A DNA stretch of 20,000 nt from Symbiodinium natans (GCA_905221605.1 CAJNDS010002079.1:1370001-1390000); one strand, 5' to 3'; positions 14,017 through 19,728 are shown, counted from the first letter of the stretch. Numbers and translations are program-made. Notes: generated from the letters alone by a model not told the origin.

Positions 14017-14243
14017 TGAACTCTGAACCCTAAACCCTGGCCCTAAATCCTAAACCCTAGCCCTAAACCCCAAACCCTAAACCCTAAACCCAAACCCAAA
14101 TGCCTCACCTCCAAACCTTCAGTCAGAGCTGCCGGGCGCCAGCCCTGATCTCTGACTTTTGCTCCTTACACACCAATTTAGGGTTTAGGGTTTGGGGTTT
14201 AGGGTTTAGGGTGAGAAGGCAAACACCCCCTAAGAACTAAGCC

Positions 14244-14283
14244 ATGTCTCAACCCATATTCAAAGACTCCCCCCTGGTTCTTG
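14244..14283 (+). CDS. Possible first exon with ATG
   Basis: An ATG preceded by TAAGCC gives MSQPIFKDSPLVL and ends at CTTG|GTAGGG, the same donor hexamer seen at 2619, 16576 and 19403. It is very short, and an overlapping - strand frame (14199-14459) is open too. Confidence 0.25.
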
Positions 14284-14310
14284 GTAGGGAATGCAGGAAT
14301 TAGGCCCCTG

Positions 14311-14334
14311 TATATATATATATATATACATATA
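14311..14334. repeat. TA dinucleotide microsatellite
   Basis: Nine or ten TA repeats followed by CATATA. A similar TA tract is at 18511-18533. In both places the tract is followed within about a dozen bases by TTTAAGGGATCA or TTTAGGGATCA. Confidence 0.9.
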
Positions 14335-14385
14335 CCGTTTAAGGGATCATAAAGGGGGGGGGTACCCCTATTTTGGGAAATACCC

Positions 14386-14500
14386 CTACTCAAAGACGCA
14401 CCACGGAGGTGCACCAGCCTTGTTCCATGCCAGTGTTCCACAAAAGTGGCTTCTGGCACTCAGATTGGGCGGCCATGGGCTCTTCCATCCCCTTAGCAAA
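14386..14500 (+). CDS. Coding-like island, frame unresolved
   Basis: Unique GC-balanced sequence open in two + strand frames. One reads KTHHGGAPALFHASVPQKWL, LALRLGGHGLFHPLSKAR; the other, after CGGAG, reads VHQPCSMPVFHKSGFW, HSDWAAMGSSIPLAKP. Both run on into CCCTAAA repeat. The - strand is open as well. Probably part of an exon, but which frame cannot be told here. Confidence 0.3.
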
Positions 14501-14504
14501 GCCC

Positions 14505-14568
14505 GAAACCCTAAGCCCTAAACCCTACAGCCCTAAACCCTAAGCCCTAAACCCTAAAACCTAAACCC
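14505..14568 (-). repeat. CCCTAAA array
   Basis: About nine units with CCCTAAG and CCTACAG variants, ending in CTCCTCAG, which could act as an acceptor for the island that follows. Confidence 0.93.
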
Positions 14569-14588
14569 TCCTCAGGAAGCCTTCTAAA

Positions 14589-14696
14589 ATGGGGGATGGC
14601 AAAGAACCCTGCCTGCCCCAGCTCAAGAGTTCACGCTTCTCCCCTCCCCCAACGACCGCTTCAACAGAGAACCTTAAACAAACACTTGAATACAGG
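14589..14696 (+). CDS. Exon candidate beginning with ATG
   Basis: ATG at 14589; reads MGDGKEPCLPQLKSSRFSPP, PTTASTENLKQTLEYR. It ends in phase 0 at ACAGG|GTTCAG where a TTTAGGG array begins (14695-14768). The Ser/Thr/Pro-rich peptide has no recognisable domain. The frame would read on through the array if not spliced. 14770-14850 holds nothing clear apart from short CCCTAAA units. Confidence 0.4.
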
Positions 14697-14852
14697 GTTC
14701 AGGGTTTAGGGTTTAGGGATTCGGGTTTAGGGATCCGGGTTGAGGGTTTAGGGTTCAGGGTTTAGGCTTCAAGAGCCTAGAGCTCTGCTGAGCTTTCGTG
14801 TTACATGGCAACCTTGAACTCTATACCTGAAACCCGAAACCCTAAACCCTAA

Positions 14853-14987
14853 CCCCTAAACAAACGGGTCCCCTATAGAACCCTTACGGCACGAAAGGTA
14901 TTCGCTCTACACCAGCTTATTGAGGACTTGAGGGTTTGGTGCGGAACATCCACCCAAAACCCTCGCCTCAAGCCCCGAAGCGGGTAG
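14853..14987 (+). CDS. Coding-like island ending in a stop
   Basis: Open from 14853 to a TAG at 14985-14987: NKRVPYRTLTARKVFALHQL, IEDLRVWCGTSTQNPRLKPR, SG. The stretch ARKVFALHQLIEDLR looks like an amphipathic helix. A donor at AGG|GTTTGG (14934, phase 0) would end an exon before the stop. No acceptor is obvious; it may lie in the CCCTAAA units at the left. Confidence 0.35.
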   Translation, partial: PLNKRVPYRTLTARKVFALHQLIEDLRVWCGTSTQNPRLKPRSG

Positions 14988-15109
14988 GTTTCAAGCAGGG
15001 ATGCAAAAGGACTAGCGTCATAAACGCAGCGCTTCTTCGCCATCCCTGTTCTGAACAGGGTTTAGGGTTTAGGGCTTAGGGTGTAGGGTTTAGGGGCGAA
15101 GTCAATCAG

Positions 15110-15167
15110 GGGCTCACAGTCGGTCATTTCTCCAAGCGCCTGCATCTGGCATTCCTACCGCCCAAGG
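15110..15167 (+). CDS. Exon candidate
   Basis: The acceptor is CAATCAG|GGG; the peptide GLTVGHFSKRLHLAFLPPK ends in phase 1 at AAGG|GTTACG, matching the two leading bases of the next exon at 15251. Another donor, TAC|GTAGGC at 15173, would end it in phase 0. The intron to 15250 is 83 bp and holds short telomere-like units. Confidence 0.45.
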
Positions 15168-15250
15168 GTTACGTAGGCCCTGAACCCTGAACCCTTCAGG
15201 GTTTAGGGTTTAGAGTTACCCTAGTCCCTAAATTCTCTAAAGCTTATAAG

Positions 15251-15376
15251 GTGGAAGTGAGAAGCGAAATCAGGCACGAAGAGCCTTCACGGGCGCAGCC
15301 CAGAAGATGTTGCTCTGGAGAGCACGCGTAGAGAAAGCAAAGCCCTCAAAGCAGACGTTCAGTTTGCAGGCTCAGG
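15251..15376 (+). CDS. Exon candidate, 42 codons
   Basis: After TTATAAG the frame that continues phase 1 reads GSEKRNQARRAFTGAAQKML, LWRARVEKAKPSKQTFSLQA, Q, ending in phase 1 at CAGG|GTGTTA. It is basic, alanine-rich and stop-free, one of the longer and better island calls. The array 15443-15554 follows in the presumed intron. I do not recognise the protein. Confidence 0.5.
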
Positions 15377-15442
15377 GTGTTAGGAACCCTCAACCCTGAC
15401 TAGGGCCTAAGGGACTGAGCCCCTGTAGCTTCGTGAAGCTAA

Positions 15443-15554
15443 GCCCTAAACCCTAAACCCTAAACCCTAAACCCTAAACCCTAAACCCTCAGCCCTCAGC
15501 CCTAAACCCTAAACCCTAAACCTTAAACCCTAAACCCTAAACCCTAAACCCTAA
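15443..15554 (-). repeat. CCCTAAA array
   Basis: About 15 units, mostly perfect, with two CCCTCAG units near 15485 and one CCTTAAA. Confidence 0.97.
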
Positions 15555-15566
15555 ATGCCATGCCAG

Positions 15567-15676
15567 AGCTGTTTGGACGCTGTGGCCCTGACAAGGCCCG
15601 AAGACGCGGGAGTCGATCCGTACCCCGCTTCTTCCATCCACCCTGCGAACTTTCACGATTCAACCAAGGCTTTTAG
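15567..15676 (+). CDS. Exon candidate whose stop codon lies in a telomere-like unit
   Basis: After ATGCCAG the frame that continues phase 1 from 15376 reads LFGRCGPDKARRRGSRSVPR, FFHPPCELSRFNQGF, and stops at TAG 15674-15676, which is part of the first TTTTAGGG unit of the next array. A second open frame, SCLDAVALTRPEDAGVDPYP, ASSIHPANFHDSTKAF, has more even composition and is a real alternative; it ends in a TAG one heptamer later. Confidence 0.4.
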
Positions 15677-15727
15677 GGTTTAGGGTTTAGGGTTTAGGGT
15701 TTAGGGTTTAGGGTTTAGGGTTTAGGG
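15677..15727 (+). repeat. TTTAGGG array
   Basis: About seven perfect units. 15730-15850 is decayed G-rich sequence with a run of ten T before TCGGGGGG and no other feature. Confidence 0.95.
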
Positions 15728-15850
15728 CTAGGGTTGAGGGTACCCTAAGCCCCGGAGTCTTGAGTTTTGGGGTCTTGGGGAGTTGTTGGAAGCCCGGGGT
15801 GTAGGGTTTTGTGTTTTGTGGGTCTAGGAGGTTTTTTTTTTCGGGGGGAA

Positions 15851-15935
15851 CCTAAACCCTAAACCCTAAACCCTAAACCCTAAACCCTAAACCCTAAACC
15901 CTAAACCCTAAACCCTAAACCCTAAACCCTAAACC
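15851..15935 (-). repeat. CCCTAAA array, about 12 perfect units
   Basis: Uninterrupted, inverted relative to 15677-15727. The two arrays form a TTTAGGG...CCCTAAA head-to-head pair around about 120 bp of decayed DNA. Confidence 0.97.
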
Positions 15936-16080
15936 CGAAGGATTAGGGTTTTAAGTACCAGCGTTGAAGGGCTTTAGGGCTTTCCGGGCCTTAGGTCTTT
16001 CCACGTGAACGTTTGCCGCACAAAAGCGTGGGCACTGAGTCCATTCCACCTGTGAATGGCCGGTGCTTTGTTTCGCGTTG

Positions 16081-16120
16081 CTGTCGCAGCCCGCGCGCGT
16101 CCGTGCCAAGGCTGCGACAG
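16081..16120. other. Perfect 11-bp stem-loop
   Basis: CTGTCGCAGCC (16081-16091) and GGCTGCGACAG (16110-16120) flank an 18-base loop beginning CGCGCGCG. It lies in a unique GC-rich stretch (15936-16250) that is open in one + strand frame (SIPPVNGRCFVSRCC...) but has no convincing exon boundaries. The role is unknown. Confidence 0.7.
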
Positions 16121-16251
16121 TGTATAGGTTATACTCCCAAGCGGAGGGGTGGGGGGGGCGAAGGTGGGGATATCAACTAGCTGAAAGCTCCCCCGTATAA
16201 GTGTGTAAGCCTATAGTTCGTGTATGTAGTAAGGCCCCCCCTTTAGTAGGG

Positions 16252-16363
16252 TTTAGGGTTTAGGGTTTAGGGTTTAGGGTTTAGGGTTTAGGGTTTAGGG
16301 TTTAGGGTTTAGGGTTTAGGGTTTAGGGTTTAGGGTTTAGGGTTTAGGGTTTAGGGTTTAGGG
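16252..16363 (+). repeat. Perfect TTTAGGG array, 16 units
   Basis: 112 bp of exact TTTAGGG, ending in GGGTTCAG, which supplies a good acceptor for the exon at 16369. Confidence 0.98.
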
Positions 16364-16368
16364 TTCAG

Positions 16369-16463
16369 GCTCGGGCAAGAAAGGGATGCTCAAGGCGGAG
16401 GCATGCCATGGATTCTGCTCACGCAGTGACAAAAAGCTCAGTGTTTACTGCAAACCCCAGAAA
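16369..16463 (+). CDS. Exon a of a three-exon chain with telomere-like introns
   Basis: The acceptor is GGGTTCAG|GC. After two leading bases: SGKKGMLKAEACHGFCSRSD, KKLSVYCKPQK, ending in phase 0 before GTTTAG. The peptide is Lys- and Cys-rich (three Cys in about 20 residues). If the GT is not used, the frame ends at TAG 16467-16469 inside the repeat. It joins in phase to 16528. No family is recognised. Confidence 0.5.
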
Positions 16464-16527
16464 GTTTAGCGTTTAGGGTTTAGGGTTTAGGGTTTAGGGT
16501 TTAGGGTTTAGGGTTTAGGGTTCCCAG
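16464..16527 (+). repeat. 64-bp presumed intron made of TTTAGGG units
   Basis: Starts GTTTAGCG, continues as about seven TTTAGGG units and ends TTCCCAG. CCCAGA occurs at 16456-16461 and again at 16523-16528, so the whole intron sits between copies of a 6-bp direct repeat. Confidence 0.8.
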
Positions 16528-16575
16528 ATCTACAATCATCCTTATAAACCATGTTCCAACTTTCGGGAGTTTACT
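16528..16575 (+). CDS. Exon b of the three-exon chain
   Basis: The acceptor is TTCCCAG|ATC and the donor TTTACT|GTAGGG. Sixteen codons, phase 0 at both ends: IYNHPYKPCSNFREFT. Both introns beside it consist of telomere-like repeat with GT...AG ends. It is less GC-rich than most islands. Confidence 0.5.
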
Positions 16576-16659
16576 GTAGGGTTAAACCCTACACCCTACA
16601 CCCTACACCCTAAACCCTAAAGCCTAAACCCTAAACCCTAAAGCCTAAACCCTGTGCAG
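16576..16659 (-). repeat. 84-bp presumed intron made of CCCTAAA-type units
   Basis: Starts GTAGGGTTAAACCC, continues as CCCTACA, CCCTAAA and GCCTAAA units and ends CCTGTGCAG. The repeat orientation is opposite to that of the preceding intron, yet both have GT and AG ends. Confidence 0.8.
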
Positions 16660-16722
16660 TTCACGAGGTCGGATTTCGATTTCAGGGTCTTGGATGTAGG
16701 AGGGCTTGGGGCTTCAGAGTAG
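16660..16722 (+). CDS. Exon c of the three-exon chain, possibly terminal
   Basis: After CCTGTGCAG: FTRSDFDFRVLD, then either a donor (GAT|GTAGGA at 16696, phase 0) or read-through VGGLGASE to a TAG at 16720-16722. The acceptor has a reasonable pyrimidine content. In the terminal version the chain 16369-16722 encodes about 66 residues of the C-terminus. Confidence 0.45.
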   Translation, partial: FTRSDFDFRVLDVGGLGASE

Positions 16723-16792
16723 AGGAGGGAAGTGTCCGACGCGCACGTTTGCCCAACCTTAAACTGAACTCTTAAGCCCTATAGACCCCAGA

Positions 16793-16853
16793 TCCTAAAC
16801 CCTAAACCCTAAACCCTAAACCCTAAACCCTAAACCCTAAACCCTAAACCCTG
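16793..16853 (-). repeat. CCCTAAA array
   Basis: About eight perfect units. The unique sequence 16723-16792 and the short island near 16960-17010 (ACAKMIGQPKLE, open to a stop in repeat) are too short to call. Confidence 0.97.
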
Positions 16854-16892
16854 AACAAAACCTCCAGGAGTATTGCTGTTCCTGGGGCTGTT

Positions 16893-16928
16893 GGGGGGGG
16901 GGGTGGGTGGGTGGGTGGGGAGGGTGCT
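16893..16928 (+). repeat. G-run and GGGT tandem, G-quadruplex potential
   Basis: A run of about eleven G followed by repeated GGGT and then GGGGAGGG. At least five G-triplets within about 35 bases fit the usual G-quadruplex pattern on the + strand. Confidence 0.85.
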
Positions 16929-17084
16929 AGGGAAGACCCTAAACTGAATTGACTCAGGCCTGCGCCAAGATGATAGGGCAACCCAAGCTTGAGGGCTTTA
17001 GAGGGTTGGGGGGCTTTTAGGGCTTTTAGGGTTTAGGGTTTAGGAATTAGGGTTTAGGGTTTAGGGTTTAGGGGAACCCTTGAG

Positions 17085-17152
17085 CCGAAAAAGCTCAACA
17101 GGATGCAAACTTCGACTACTGGACGATCATCAACATGTCGGCCCGGTCCTGA
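17085..17152 (+). CDS. Candidate terminal exon
   Basis: After CTTGAG the frame reads EKAQQDANFDYWTIINMSAR, S and TGA at 17150-17152. A second acceptor CAACAG|GAT at 17102 would start at DANFDYW. The composition (Phe-Asp-Tyr-Trp, Ile-Ile-Asn-Met) looks like protein. Arrays lie on both sides (17027-17072 and 17184-17272). Confidence 0.45.
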
Positions 17153-17183
17153 GGGTGTTTCAGGTGATTTCAGGCCTGGGAAT

Positions 17184-17272
17184 AGGGTTTAGGGTTTAGG
17201 GTTTGGGGTTTAGGGTTTAGGGTTCAGGGTTTCGGGTTTAGGGCTTAGGGTTTAGGGTTTAGGGTTTAGGAC
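17184..17272 (+). repeat. TTTAGGG array with variants
   Basis: About 12 units including TTTGGGG, TTCAGGG, TTTCGGG and CTTAGGG, in the presumed intergenic or intron space before 17290. Confidence 0.95.
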
Positions 17273-17289
17273 TCAAAGGTTTCGTTCAG

Positions 17290-17387
17290 GTTTCGCGCGC
17301 ATTCGCGTGCGAGCGCAAGCAAGCAAGCGCGAGGAGACGCCGCGAGAAGGACCACGAATACTGGTATCCCTTGACCCGGAACCCCAA
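17290..17387 (+). CDS. Exon candidate, basic, boundaries uncertain
   Basis: After TTCGTTCAG the phase-0 frame reads VSRAFACERKQASARRRREK, DHEYWYPLTRNPK. The right end could be CCAA|GTCCCA (17388) or TACTG|GTATCC (17363). Another frame (FARIRVRAQASKREETPREG...) is also open for the whole island. High Arg/Lys content. No family recognised. Confidence 0.4.
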
Positions 17388-17462
17388 GTCCCAAACAACC
17401 CAAAGCAACGAGCCCGAAACCCTAAACTCTAAACCCTAATTAGTGAGGAATGAGGACGTAAG

Positions 17463-17543
17463 GTTTTTACGGAGTGGTCGCTTGGCGAGCGTCGTTTTGA
17501 CGATACCACTCGTCATAAAGAGAGTTGTTCCCCATGCTTTTTA
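17463..17543 (+). CDS. Exon candidate, two open frames
   Basis: After GACGTAAG one frame reads VFTEWSLGERRFDDTTRHKE, SCSPCFL. A second, offset by one base, reads FLRSGRLASVVLTIPLVIKR, VVPHAF, then TAG supplied by TTTTTAGGG (17542-17544). The second is membrane-like. The island also folds into a neat three-way hairpin, most likely by chance. Confidence 0.35.
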
Positions 17544-17579
17544 GGGTTTTAGGGTTCAGGGTTTGGGCCCGCTTCTTTT

Positions 17580-17640
17580 AGGGTTTAGAGTTTAGGGTTT
17601 GGGGTTTAGGGTTTAGAGTTTAGGGTTTGGGGTTTAGGGT
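17580..17640 (+). repeat. TTTAGGG/TTTAGAG/TTTGGGG higher-order array
   Basis: A block of TTTAGAG, TTTAGGG, TTTGGGG, TTTAGGG appears twice in a row (about 17584-17611 and 17612-17640), i.e. a 28-bp higher-order unit of four heptamers. 17641-17795 is unique sequence with no clear gene; part of it (17711-17727) resembles the dinoflagellate spliced leader. Confidence 0.85.
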
Positions 17641-17795
17641 GACCCTCCGACTCCAAGGACTCTTATTCCGAGGTTTTCGGGACCACAGGCCTTTTTGTAT
17701 GTTTTGTTTGGCCATTTTGAGCTTAAGGGCGATCGTAGTCATAAAGAATCTGGGACCCGAAGTAGGCCCTTATTCCTTTGTTTTCAGAGTTTAGA

Positions 17796-17867
17796 TTCCC
17801 CTATATAAACCCCTTTAAAACCAAAAAGGGCACTCTTTTTATTCCTAGCTTACTCTTGTGCCTAGGA
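17796..17867 (+). repeat. Dispersed 65-72 bp element, copy 3 of 3
   Basis: TCCCCTATATAAACCCC, then TTTAAAACCAAAAAGGGCAC, a T-rich tract, then TTCCTAGCTTACTCTTGTGCC and TAGG. It matches the other copies block by block at about 16 kb distance. Confidence 0.75.
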
Positions 17868-17987
17868 GAATCGAAGAAAGCAAGAACGTAGATTAAGGAC
17901 GCAAGTCCCGAATCCCCACATCCCTACAGGCCCCACAGCCACTTCTTGAAGGTTCTTGATACTCAGCAACCCAATCAAGCTGTACTC

Positions 17988-18120
17988 GTAGCCCAATCAG
18001 AACCCTGTTAGGGCGCTTAAGGGGGCTTAGAAGTGGGTTATAATCGCATTGATAATTGGGCTACTAAATACCCTGAACCCCTAAAACCTAAACCCTTACA
18101 ATTGGGTTACTAAGTACCCT
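17988..18120. repeat. Nested inverted and direct repeats around ATTGGGCTAC
   Basis: GTAGCCCAAT (17988-17997) is the exact inverse of ATTGGGCTAC (18055-18064). The segment 18054-18074 is also repeated directly at 18100-18120 with two mismatches in 21 bp. The second copy leads into the acceptor of the next exon. Confidence 0.85.
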
Positions 18121-18132
18121 CCAAGTATGCAG

Positions 18133-18210
18133 GTATCGGAGCTGACCAACATGGCGGACAGCAAGGATTGGGGCAAGGCCATCGACAAGTACATGAAGCG
18201 CGGCCCCTAG
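18133..18210 (+). CDS. Candidate terminal exon
   Basis: After CCAAGTATGCAG the phase-0 frame reads VSELTNMADSKDWGKAIDKY, MKRGP, TAG at 18208-18210. Third positions are mainly G/C, unlike the AT-richer flanks. The pattern ADSKDWGKAIDKYMKRG looks helical. I do not assign a family. One of the clearer terminal exons. Confidence 0.5.
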   Translation, partial: VSELTNMADSKDWGKAIDKYMKRGP

Positions 18211-18435
18211 CGGGGTTTAAAGTTGAGGGTTCTTAAAGTTTCGGGATTTGGTGAAGGTGTTCGGGTTTCAGGGTTGCAGCGTTTAGGCTTTGTGATTTTG
18301 GGTTTCGGGAGTTGGTGAAGGTTTTAGGGTTTCAGGGAAACCCTAAACGTTAAACCCTAAAACCATCTAAAACTTAAACCCTAAACCCTAAACCCTTAGG
18401 GTTTAAAGACTTCGACTCCCAACCTTAAACCCCAG

Positions 18436-18504
18436 GCCCGACTGCTCGAAATCTGCATAGGGCTGGTGGCCCATCGGTGGCCGGTTGACCGAAAGCGTGG
18501 AACG
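18436..18504 (+). CDS. Exon candidate
   Basis: The acceptor is AACCCCAG|GCC and the donor GGAACG|GTTTTA. Twenty-three codons, phase 0 at both ends: ARLLEICIGLVAHRWPVDRK, RGT, a short hydrophobic stretch followed by basic residues. A possible continuation after a 39-bp TA-rich gap (18544: LLQHLFACQLP, stop) would imply a very short intron. Confidence 0.45.
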
Positions 18505-18510
18505 GTTTTA

Positions 18511-18533
18511 TACATTATATATATATATATATT
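18511..18533. repeat. TA dinucleotide microsatellite
   Basis: Ten or so AT repeats directly followed by TTTAGGGATCAGC. Compare the TA tract at 14311-14334, followed by TTTAAGGGATCATA. Confidence 0.9.
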
Positions 18534-18686
18534 TAGGGATCAGCTCCTGCAACACCTTTTCGCATGTCAACTACCCTAAGAGAATCCCTAATCCCTAAAC
18601 CCTAAACCCTTAGCCCCCTTAAAGGACCGTGTAACTAGCCCAAGAGTTAGGGCTTCGTAAGCCCTAAACCCCCCGACCCCAGGGTG

Positions 18687-18714
18687 CAGGCTTGCATCTC
18701 AAGAAGCAAGCCTG
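18687..18714. other. Perfect 9-bp stem-loop
   Basis: CAGGCTTGC (18687-18695) and GCAAGCCTG (18706-18714) with a 10-base loop. It sits between CCAGGGTG and a TTTAGGG array (18715-18742). The same bases read GAGLHLKKQA in an open frame, so the stem may be incidental. Confidence 0.6.
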
Positions 18715-18768
18715 TTTAGGGTTTAGGGTTTAGGGTTTAGGGCTGACCCCATGAAACCTCTAAACCAG

Positions 18769-18874
18769 GCGTGTGCCGAATTTGGAGCTGGGCGCCAAGA
18801 TCCAGCCAATCACGTCCACCATCATGAGGCGCGCTTCTCATAGGAATCATAAATTATACGGCTATTATCCATAA
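18769..18874 (+). CDS. Candidate terminal exon running into AT-rich DNA
   Basis: After CTAAACCAG one extra base, then RVPNLELGAKIQPITSTIMR, RASHRNHKLYGYYP, TAA at 18872-18874. G/C-rich third positions hold up to about 18840 (RASH); beyond that the DNA is AT-rich, so a donor or a changed end near 18840 is possible. Alternative frame ACAEFGAGRQDPANHVHHHE, ARFS ends at TAG 18841-18843. Confidence 0.4.
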
Positions 18875-18998
18875 ATGCAAAGTTACTTTTTTTATCGCAT
18901 AAATTATCCCCAAATGCATAATTTTCTATATTTTTAGTCAAAATGTACTAGTAACTTTTTCTCTTTTCATACTATCATAACAAACAAAACTTAACTGT
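18841..18998. other. AT-rich island with internal imperfect repeats
   Basis: By eye well over 65% A+T, in sharp contrast to everything around it. ATAAATTAT, ATTATCC, AAATGCA and an AGTTAC/AGTAAC followed by T-runs each occur twice, giving an imperfect duplication of about 45 bp. No open frame of note, no LTR or terminal inverted repeat recognised. It may be a 3' untranslated/intergenic spacer or the remains of a small element. 18999-19128 is decayed telomere-like sequence. Confidence 0.7.
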
Positions 18999-19145
18999 AA
19001 ACCCAATGAACCCTATAATCCCCAAAAGCCCCATAAACCCTATGAAGCCAACAAAAACCTATGGACCCCATGAACCCTGTAAGCTGTATTAAGGAGCACG
19101 AGAAACTGCATAGGCAACCCCTGAACCCTAAACCCCAATGCCGAA

Positions 19146-19197
19146 CCCTAAGCCCTAAACCCTAAACCCTAAACCCTAAACCCTAAACCCTAAACCT
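19146..19197 (-). repeat. CCCTAAA array
   Basis: About seven units, ending AAACCTCAGCTGCAG, which provides two possible acceptors for the exon that follows. Confidence 0.95.
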
Positions 19198-19206
19198 CAG
19201 CTGCAG

Positions 19207-19269
19207 GATCACGCTGACCATCAAGCCCAACTTCGACTGGAGCGATCGTTGGTCCGGGCGCGGCCGCCC
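19207..19269 (+). CDS. Exon candidate
   Basis: After CAGCTGCAG one extra base, then ITLTIKPNFDWSDRWSGRGR and two bases, with a donor at CGCCC|GTGGTT (phase 2). Strong G/C third positions. The peptide looks soluble and beta-rich. No family recognised. Confidence 0.45.
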
Positions 19270-19295
19270 GTGGTTTTGGGGTTCTGAGGGTTTGG

Positions 19296-19360
19296 GGTGT
19301 AGGGTTTAGGGTTTAGGGTTCAGGGTTTAGGGTTTAGGGTTTAGGGTTTAGGGTTTAGGG
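19296..19360 (+). repeat. TTTAGGG array
   Basis: About nine units with a TTCAGGG variant, between exon candidates at 19207 and 19370. Confidence 0.95.
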
Positions 19361-19369
19361 CTGCAACAG

Positions 19370-19402
19370 GGTTTCTTTGGGGCTCTAAATTTGACTTTGT
19401 CA
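19370..19402 (+). CDS. Micro-exon candidate
   Basis: The acceptor is CTGCAACAG|GGT and the donor TTGTCA|GTAGGG. Eleven codons, phase 0: GFFGALNLTLS. Too short for more than a weak call. 19403-19644 contains another open stretch near 19456 (DLLSRKRFQGGFLEFF, after CAGCAG) and is otherwise decayed G-rich DNA. Confidence 0.25.
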
Positions 19403-19644
19403 GTAGGGTTAGCGAGGTGGGTTTTGGGATCATGGGGTTTCTCGAGATACTCAGCAGACTTGCTAAGTCGAAAGAGATTCCAAGGAGGGTTTCTTGAGTT
19501 TTTTGTTGGGGTGTTCAGGGTTTAGACTCAACACATGGCTTTGCTGGTATAAACCGAAACCGTAGAAGCCCTAAACCCGCCGTGGTTCTAATTGGGTTAA
19601 CCCCTAAACCCTAAACCCTGAACACTACACTTATGGTTGAGTTT

Positions 19645-19673
19645 TAAGTACTCTGAACCTCCAAGTGTGGCAG
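19645..19673 (+). promoter_or_regulatory. Presumed intron 3' end shared with 18111-18132
   Basis: TAAGTACTCTGAACC then TCCAAGTGTGGCAG. The other site reads TAAGTACCC then TCCAAGTATGCAG. Both end at an AG followed by coding-like DNA (here LLSPFGCGSRIPSRRRA in one open frame), and both lie downstream of AATTGGGTTA. Confidence 0.5.
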
Positions 19674-19728
19674 GCCTTCTGAGCCCTTTTGGGTGTGGGT
19701 CGAGAATCCCGAGTCGCAGGCGCGCTTG

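Noticed and set aside
14199-14459. 86-codon - strand open frame crossing the TA microsatellite
   Set aside because: It translates the TA repeat into alternating Ile/Tyr and overlaps better + strand islands. All other island evidence is on the + strand.
17075-17100. Second spliced-leader-like match on the - strand (AGCTTTTTCGGCTCAAG)
   Set aside because: Three mismatches in 17, wrong strand relative to the exon candidate 17085-17152, and the + strand explains the bases as coding.
17472-17511. Three-way hairpin (GAGTGGT/ACCACTC closing two 4-bp stem-loops), possible small RNA
   Set aside because: Stems are short, and the same bases are well explained as coding-like sequence open in two frames.
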